From: Nonomuraea coxensis DSM 45129
GTDB lineage: Bacteria > Actinomycetota > Actinomycetes > Streptosporangiales > Streptosporangiaceae
Reading direction: 5' to 3'
Assembly (NCBI RefSeq): GCF_019397265.1
Contig: NZ_CP068985.1
Span: forward strand, 1,364,001 to 1,428,000
DNA length: 64,000 nt
Positions within the stretch are counted from its first letter, which is position 1; every line of letters starts with the position of its first letter. The notes below the pieces were generated by a model. It saw nothing but the letters and a program-made list of their open reading frames with translations, was not told the origin of the DNA and ran no database searches. The translations under genes and the position numbers were made by a program. Shown here one piece after another: positions 59,633-64,000 of the stretch.

Positions 59633-61374
59633 CCTCGATGACTCAGGGGACGGCCGTCCCGGTTGAGCTGTGCGGACAGGCGGAGGTTTCCACCTGATCG
59701 TCTGTTTCCTTCATGCGCCGCGGTGTGGGTGGCCGCCCGAGGCGCTCGGTGGGCGGCGGTTTCCACGGGCCCGCGCGGCTGCTGGTCACTCCTTTCTCTT
59801 CTCGGTGGGGCACATTCGAGCTGGTCAGAGGGGTGCTGGCAGGACGCATAGGCGCTGCCAGCAGATCAGGAAGGCGTTCTTCCACGGCCAGGTGGCGCTG
59901 ATCTTCAGGATCCGCCGACGGGCATGACAGACCAGCCGGGCGGGCAGGTGCCACAGGCAGTAGCGGAGAGTCTGAGGTTCGGCGCGGGCCAGTTCCGGGT
60001 CGTCGTGCAGGCCGAGCAGACGGGTCCAGGCGTCAAGATCGGCGGCGAGATTGGCCACGAGCATCCAGCCGACGTTGACGTTCCAGGTCTTGGACGGCAG
60101 GTTGCGCAGCCCCATGGCCTTGTTGGTGCGCACCCGGTCCTCGACTTCGGCGTGGTCGCGGTGGACGGCGTCGATGAAGGCGAGCTGATGGCTGCCGGGG
60201 ATGCCGCGCAGGCCGCTTGGCCCGAGGTTGGTGGCGATGATCGCGTACTTGAAGCCGGTCTTCTTCTCCAGGTTGGTGAGCTGCGCCGCGTCGCGGGCCG
60301 AGGGGCGCACGCGGCGGACCAGCAACCGCACGCCCCACAGCCTGGCGCGTTCGTCCAGGCCGGTGAGTTCGGCCACCTGTGCGTGCGCGTGGACCTTGCC
60401 GTCTTGCCGTATGGCGGCCTGCCAGGCGGTCTCGGGCAATTTGGCGATCGCGGTCTCGTCGGCGCCGGTGATCTTCCAGCCGACGGTGAAGCGGACGGTG
60501 CGCCGGGTGGTGTTCAAGCCCTTCATGTGTTCGACCAGCTCATGGGTGGCGCCCGCGCCGTCGATCCGGATCCAGATCTTGGCCCGGAAGCTGTCGGGGA
60601 TCTGCCTGATGGCTTCGGTGAGCACCCGCACGTGGTCGAGGGCGGTGTTGGAGCCGGCCGATCCGGTGCGCAGCAACATCGCCAGCGATTCGTGCGTGTT
60701 GGCGCACCAGGCCGCCAGCGGGTGAAAACCATAGCCCTTCTTGAACGTCGCCGAAGCGCCCTGCTTGCCCGAATGCGCGGTGATCAGCGTGGCGTCCAGG
60801 TCGATCACGATCCAGCCGGTCAGGACCTTGCCTGCCACCTGCAGCCAGGGGAATCCCGTCTCGGTCGCGGCAACCAGCTGCCACACGTGCCGCCGCACCC
60901 GCGCCCGAGCCCGAGCGATCCAGGCCTGCAGCTGGTCCGACTGTCCGACGGGCTCCAGCGCTCGCCGCACGGTGGAGTCCGAGGGCGGCGCGCCGAAGAG
61001 CTGCTCCTGATGGGCCAGCAGGGCGATCTGCCGCATGCTGGTCGCTCCCAGCGCGATCGCCACCGCGAGTTGGACCAGCACCACGCCCCGGTCCCACACC
61101 GGAGATCCGCCCAGCCGGGCGAACACACCGCCCAGCGCTCCGGTTAACCCCGTCTGATCAGCGCATTTGCGCAGGAGCACGGCTCCCGCGTGTCCGACGA
61201 GCCCCTTGCCGTCCCCTCGTACAGACAATCGGCGGTCCCATGCCGTAGCGTTCACCCGGAAGGTGCGTCCGTTCTGTGCGATGTTCATGATCTCAGCAGT
61301 CAGATCATCGCAGGTCGGAGGCACCTTCTTTAGTTATGGATCTTCAGAACGAAATACCGGCTGAATAGCCGAGG
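59633..61374 (-). mobile_element. IS1380-family insertion sequence
   Basis: A 1742-bp element. The ends read CCTCGATGACTCAGG (plus, 59633 on) and CCTCGGCTATTCAGC (minus, 61374 on), imperfect inverted repeats. Both sides have the 4-bp duplication GTAG (59629-59632 and 61375-61378), as known for this family. It inserted into an ISAs1 transposase gene. About 190 bases after the transposase stop are non-coding. Confidence 0.8.
59825..61324 (-). CDS. IS1380-family transposase
   Basis: A 499-residue DDE transposase, apparently intact. TGWIVIDLDATLITAHSGKQ has the first catalytic Asp, IWIRIDGAGATHELVEH the second, and EVEDRVRTNKAMGLRNLPS carries the conserved Glu region; the C-terminus LPARLVCHARRRILKI is typical. 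GTG 61324 gives the full frame; ATG 61288 would remove 12 residues. Outer bases are consistent with a recent insertion. Confidence 0.85.
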   Translation of the reverse strand: MPPTCDDLTAEIMNIAQNGRTFRVNATAWDRRLSVRGDGKGLVGHAGAVLLRKCADQTGLTGALGGVFARLGGSPVWDRGVVLVQLAVAIALGATSMRQIALLAHQEQLFGAPPSDSTVRRALEPVGQSDQLQAWIARARARVRRHVWQLVAATETGFPWLQVAGKVLTGWIVIDLDATLITAHSGKQGASATFKKGYGFHPLAAWCANTHESLAMLLRTGSAGSNTALDHVRVLTEAIRQIPDSFRAKIWIRIDGAGATHELVEHMKGLNTTRRTVRFTVGWKITGADETAIAKLPETAWQAAIRQDGKVHAHAQVAELTGLDERARLWGVRLLVRRVRPSARDAAQLTNLEKKTGFKYAIIATNLGPSGLRGIPGSHQLAFIDAVHRDHAEVEDRVRTNKAMGLRNLPSKTWNVNVGWMLVANLAADLDAWTRLLGLHDDPELARAEPQTLRYCLWHLPARLVCHARRRILKISATWPWKNAFLICWQRLCVLPAPL

Positions 61375-61596
61375 GTAGTGGTCGGTGGCTGCGGCGATGT
61401 TGGCCCAACCAATCAGGCGGGCCAGGCCGATGGCCAGGTTGCGGAGCCGGCCATGATGCGGGGGGCGGTGCCGGTGCGGGCGCGGGAGGCGTCTTCGCGG
61501 TAGGTGACGTCACGGGTGTGGTGCAGGACCTCGACGCTCCAGTGTCCGCGGATCAGGGCGGCGAGCTGGGCGTGGGTAATCCGGCCTGGTGAAAGG

Positions 61597-63058
61597 GGCT
61601 CTTCGAACTTAGGCGGGGTTGAGGTGTCCGCGGGCACGTCGGGTGGTGGCGCAGCGGGTGCGTAGTCGTTGGTTGTCGGGATTGCGGAAGCCGTAGGCGT
61701 CGCGGGCGACGGTTTTGATGACGCGGTTGGTGCCTTCGGAACCGGCGTTGGTGATGCCGGTGCGGATGAACGCCAGGATTTCCGGCCACCAGGTGTCCAC
61801 GGTGGTGGCCAGCCGTTCGAGTTCAGGCAGGCCGGAGGCGGCATAGCGGTCGTAGAAGCGGAACAGCCGATCGGCGATCACGGCGCGGTCGGGGTGAGTG
61901 CGGGCCAGGGCGAGCAGATCCAGCAGGTCTTCCTTGGCGTTCCAGGCGGCCAGGATCGGCCGGCCCAGCCGTGCCGGTAGCGCGTGCAGGTCATCGATCA
62001 TCGGATCGAGCTGGCTGCCATGCATCCGGGCGGCCGAGCGGGTCAGCCGGTTGCGTAGTTCCCACTCGCGGTTGCCCTCGCGGCCCCGCCGGCCTTGCAC
62101 CTGGACGGTGAGGCGGCGGCGAACCTCGGTCAGGGCCTGGTTGGCCAGTTGCACGACGTGAAAGTGGTCGGCCACCAGGCGGGCGTGCGGCAACGCGGCT
62201 CGTACAGCGGCTTTGAAGATGGTGCACATGTCGATGGCGACGAAGGCCACCCGCGCTCGCCAGGATGCTTCCCGCTGCGCGAGCCAGCCGGTCACCGCGG
62301 CGATGGTACGGCCCTCGACTCGCCCCAGCAGCCCCTGATCGCCGGACAAATCGACGAACCCGGTATGCCAGCGATCCCCCGCTGTGCTCCAGGTGCCGGT
62401 GTCCTCGTCCAGCACCCAGCGAGCACGTCCCCGGCGCACCTCGTCAATGCCGAGCACGCTGACCGGTGCGGGCTGGGCGGGCAGCACCCCTGCGGGCGTG
62501 TTCGGTGAACGCAGCCGACACAATCGGCCAGGACACGCCGTGATCGCGCGCTGATTGGATCACCGTTCGCCCGCCGTCGCCGACGGCGGCACCGCTGGCC
62601 TGGCGTAATCGCCGCGTGAGTCGGGCGCGGGCGGGGATCGGCGGCACCTGCTCGGTGAACGTCTGCCGCGGGCAGGACGCCTGATCGCACCACCAGCGGC
62701 GCTTGCGCCAACGCAGCGCGCACCGCCGGCCCGCCACCGGCAGGTCCCGCGGGCGGGTGGTCACCCATTCCTTGATCCGGGCCGCGGCCGTCCCGCACGC
62801 AGGACAGCATCGGGCACGTTCGTCGGCGGTGGCCAGGTGCACCACCGGCCCGTCGTGTCCCTCGTCACCTGCGGCGACGACCTTCGTGACGGTTACCCCG
62901 TCCAGGCCGAGCAGCAGCGTCGTATCGTTGACCATGCTCGTGGCTTCTCTGTTGTGATCATCTTGCTTCGACAACAAGAAGAATCGCCGAGAGCCACGAG
63001 CCCTCTCAAGCCTCCTGGGCCAGGCGAACCCTCACACCCCGATCAAGTTCGAAGAGCC
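61597..63058 (-). mobile_element. ISL3-family insertion sequence
   Basis: A 1462-bp element. Its ends carry the perfect 14-bp inverted repeat GGCTCTTCGAACTT (61597-61610 on plus; 63045-63058 on minus), with partial similarity beyond. No 8-bp target duplication is visible (GTGAAAGG left, GCCATGAT right), so one flank was probably deleted. The transposase inside is frameshifted. Confidence 0.8.
61609..62935 (-). pseudogene. ISL3-family transposase, frameshifted
   Basis: ATG 62935 begins MVNDTTLLLGLDGVTVTKVV, with the zinc-finger cysteines RCCPACGTAA and CDQASCPRQTF and a helix-turn-helix (HGVSWPIVSAAFTEHA). Near 62484-62500 the protein changes frame and resumes as GVLPAQPAPVSVLGIDEV with the DDE core ([48 protein letters not shown]). 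A one-base indel in GCAGGGGTG explains it. ISL3 transposases normally come from one open frame, so the element is probably inactive, or the base is a sequencing error. Confidence 0.8.
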
Positions 63059-63243
63059 GCCATGATGGGCTCGGCTGTACAGCTTGACTTCGCAGAGTCA
63101 GTCGTTGCTTGATCGAGGCCTCGACGGGGAGCGTTGCACAGGAGGACGGTCGCACCGGGCAGCATGGTTGTCCGGTCTGGTGGGTGGGGATACTCTCGCC
63201 GTGTTTGAGACGATGTGCGTCTGCAAATGGCGGGAGCAGGTGG
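63059..63243. other. Spacer between the IS cluster and the thiolase-like gene
   Basis: No gene is supported. GGGAGCAGGTGG before 63244 may serve as a ribosome site. The flank next to the ISL3-family end does not match ISAs1, so the missing ISAs1 part is not here. Confidence 0.5.
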
Positions 63244-64000
63244 ATGACGTACCAGGAGCTTGATCCGCGCACGCCGGTGCTCGTCGGCGTGGGGCAGGCG
63301 TCGGAGCGGATCGGGGAGCCCGGGTATCGGCGGCTGTCGGCGGTCGAGCTGGCTGCGGCGGCGGTGCGGGAGGCGCTGGCGGACAGCGGCGCGGATGCCG
63401 GTGCGGTGGCAGGGGCCGTGGACACGGTCGCGGGGGTGCGGCAGTTCGAGATCTCGGCTCCCGGCATTCCGTCGCCGCTGGGGAGATCCACCAACTATCC
63501 GCGTTCGGTCGCCGCACGGGTGGGGGCCGCGCCTCGGCGGGCGATCCTGGAGGTCGTCGGGGGGCAGGGGCCGCAGCATCTGGTGAACGAGATGGCGGCC
63601 ACGATCGCGAACGGCGAAGCGGGAGTGGTGCTTGTCTTCGGGTCCGAGGCGATCTCGACGGCGCAGCATCTCGCCAAGGCCGAGGACAAGCCCGACTTCG
63701 GTGAGAGCGTCGAAGGGGACCTGGAGGACCGCGGTTACGGGCTCAAGGGGCTGGTGTCGCGGCATCAGGTGGCGCACGGGCTGACGGACGCGCCCAGCCA
63801 GTACGCGCTGTTCGACAACGCCCGCCGAGCCCGCCTCGGCCAGAGGCGGGAGGAGTACGCGGCCGGCATGGGCGCGCTGTTCGCGCCGTTCACGAAGGTC
63901 GCGGCGGCCAACCCGCATGCCGCCGCGCCCGTCGAGCGGACCGCCGAGGAACTCGTGACGCCCAGTGAGAAGAACCGGTTCATCGCGGAGCCCTACACGC
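63244..64000 (+). CDS. Thiolase-like acetyl-CoA acetyltransferase family protein (3' partial)
   Basis: The frame is open from ATG 63244 to the window end (252 codons). PVLVGVGQASERIGEPGYR and LSAVELAAAAVREALADSG are typical of actinobacterial proteins named acetyl-CoA acetyltransferase. The usual active-site cysteine position reads VVGGQGPQHLVNEMAATIAN, without cysteine, so this is a non-canonical or lipid-transfer-type thiolase fold. FGSEAISTAQHLAKAED follows. Its C-terminal catalytic His and Cys, if any, lie outside the window. It marks the return to core-like DNA after the IS cluster. Confidence 0.75.
   Translation, partial: MTYQELDPRTPVLVGVGQASERIGEPGYRRLSAVELAAAAVREALADSGADAGAVAGAVDTVAGVRQFEISAPGIPSPLGRSTNYPRSVAARVGAAPRRAILEVVGGQGPQHLVNEMAATIANGEAGVVLVFGSEAISTAQHLAKAEDKPDFGESVEGDLEDRGYGLKGLVSRHQVAHGLTDAPSQYALFDNARRARLGQRREEYAAGMGALFAPFTKVAAANPHAAAPVERTAEELVTPSEKNRFIAEPYT

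Larger units (their letters stand above)
59581..61596 (-). pseudogene. ISAs1-family transposase, 3' remnant split by an IS1380-family element
   Basis: On the minus strand 61596-61375 encodes [19 protein letters not shown], the [20 protein letters not shown] motif of ISAs1 transposases, then a lost base (in GCCGGCTC near 61452) and [20 protein letters not shown]. The frame stops at the IS1380 insertion and continues at 59628-59581 as RSHPADGLQLLGLTT and a stop. The joined reading across one GTAG copy is seamless: TDHY then RSHPAD. The N-terminal two thirds are gone, cut away at the ISL3-family element. Confidence 0.75.

Noticed and set aside
59607..59655. 8-bp inverted repeat GGCCGTCC/GGACGGCC
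   Set aside because: It spans the ISAs1/IS1380 junction, so it arose by chance from the insertion and is not an old regulatory site.
59643..59927. Several short frames on both strands left of the IS1380 transposase
   Set aside because: They lie in the non-coding end of the IS1380 element and look like Arg/Gly shadows.
62975..62995. GGCTCTCGGCG on the minus strand as the right end of ISL3
   Set aside because: Only the first six bases match the left end, whereas the copy at 63045-63058 matches 14 of 14.
1..64000. CRISPR array, tRNA, rRNA or replication origin
   Set aside because: No regularly spaced repeats with unique spacers, no cloverleaf with a CCA end and no rRNA-like stretch were seen when reading both strands.

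Overview
The window is chromosomal DNA of a high-GC Gram-positive actinomycete. The evidence is very high third-position GC, frequent GTG and TTG starts, many one-component regulators (SARP/BTAD, LuxR-ATPase, PucR, WYL, TetR, MarR, MerR, ArsR, AraC), a DtxR-type iron box and a CebR-type LacI operator. The style fits Streptosporangiales such as Nonomuraea, but the genus is an inference and no rRNA or marker gene is present.

Layout. 1-6028: the end of a DUF4173-like membrane protein, then a four-gene D-amino-acid operon (N-acyl-D-amino-acid deacylase, D-serine/D-threonine dehydratase-like PLP enzyme, RidA, unknown protein) closed by a compound terminator. 6108-13910: TetR-LysE pair, LuxR-family ATPase regulator, proline-rich anchored protein, AraC regulator divergent from an FMN reductase, and a MerR/GyrI regulator. 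13950-16974: MarR regulator, then a flavin pair (LLM monooxygenase and FAD-linked oxidase) behind a promoter with a MarR-like dyad, then a MerR-type promoter leading into a decayed gene. 16957-20007: serine/threonine dehydratase, membrane protein, WYL regulator. 20014-24973: a partner-switching module in which a 1388-residue hybrid kinase/phosphatase lies between two STAS proteins. 25020-28514: ArsR regulator overlapping an MgtA-like P-type ATPase, then DoxX. 28588-32649: PucR regulator, PLP decarboxylase, and a GNAT enzyme behind a perfect CebR box. 32692-38468: secreted dipeptidase-like hydrolase, a heterodimeric ABC transporter under an iron box with one degenerate ATP site, and a TetR gene. 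38594-45840: MFS exporter, double GNAT, a frameshifted gene, a small membrane protein under a start-site hairpin, glutathione-independent formaldehyde dehydrogenase, and a two-component system preceded by a 35-residue membrane peptide. 45848-48985: a SARP/BTAD-NB-ARC regulator.

48986-63243 is the accessory region. An IS3-family element sits at the head of a 7.4-kb RHS gene and appears to have cut its signal peptide in two. The RHS core is GC-rich, but its last about 380 codons and the gene after it are clearly AT-richer. The tip looks like a GIY-YIG nuclease, so the pair reads as a polymorphic toxin with a new type of immunity protein. Next comes a pile of insertion sequences: the 3' end of an ISAs1 transposase gene, split by a complete IS1380-family element with a 4-bp target duplication, and truncated on its other side by an ISL3-family element with a frameshifted transposase. 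The window ends inside a thiolase-like gene.

The strongest candidates for new biology are the RHS/GIY-YIG toxin with its unrecognised partner, the unknown fourth gene of the D-amino-acid operon, the single-polypeptide partner-switching sensor, and the iron-boxed asymmetric ABC transporter. All identifications come from reading motifs in translated sequence; no database search was run.
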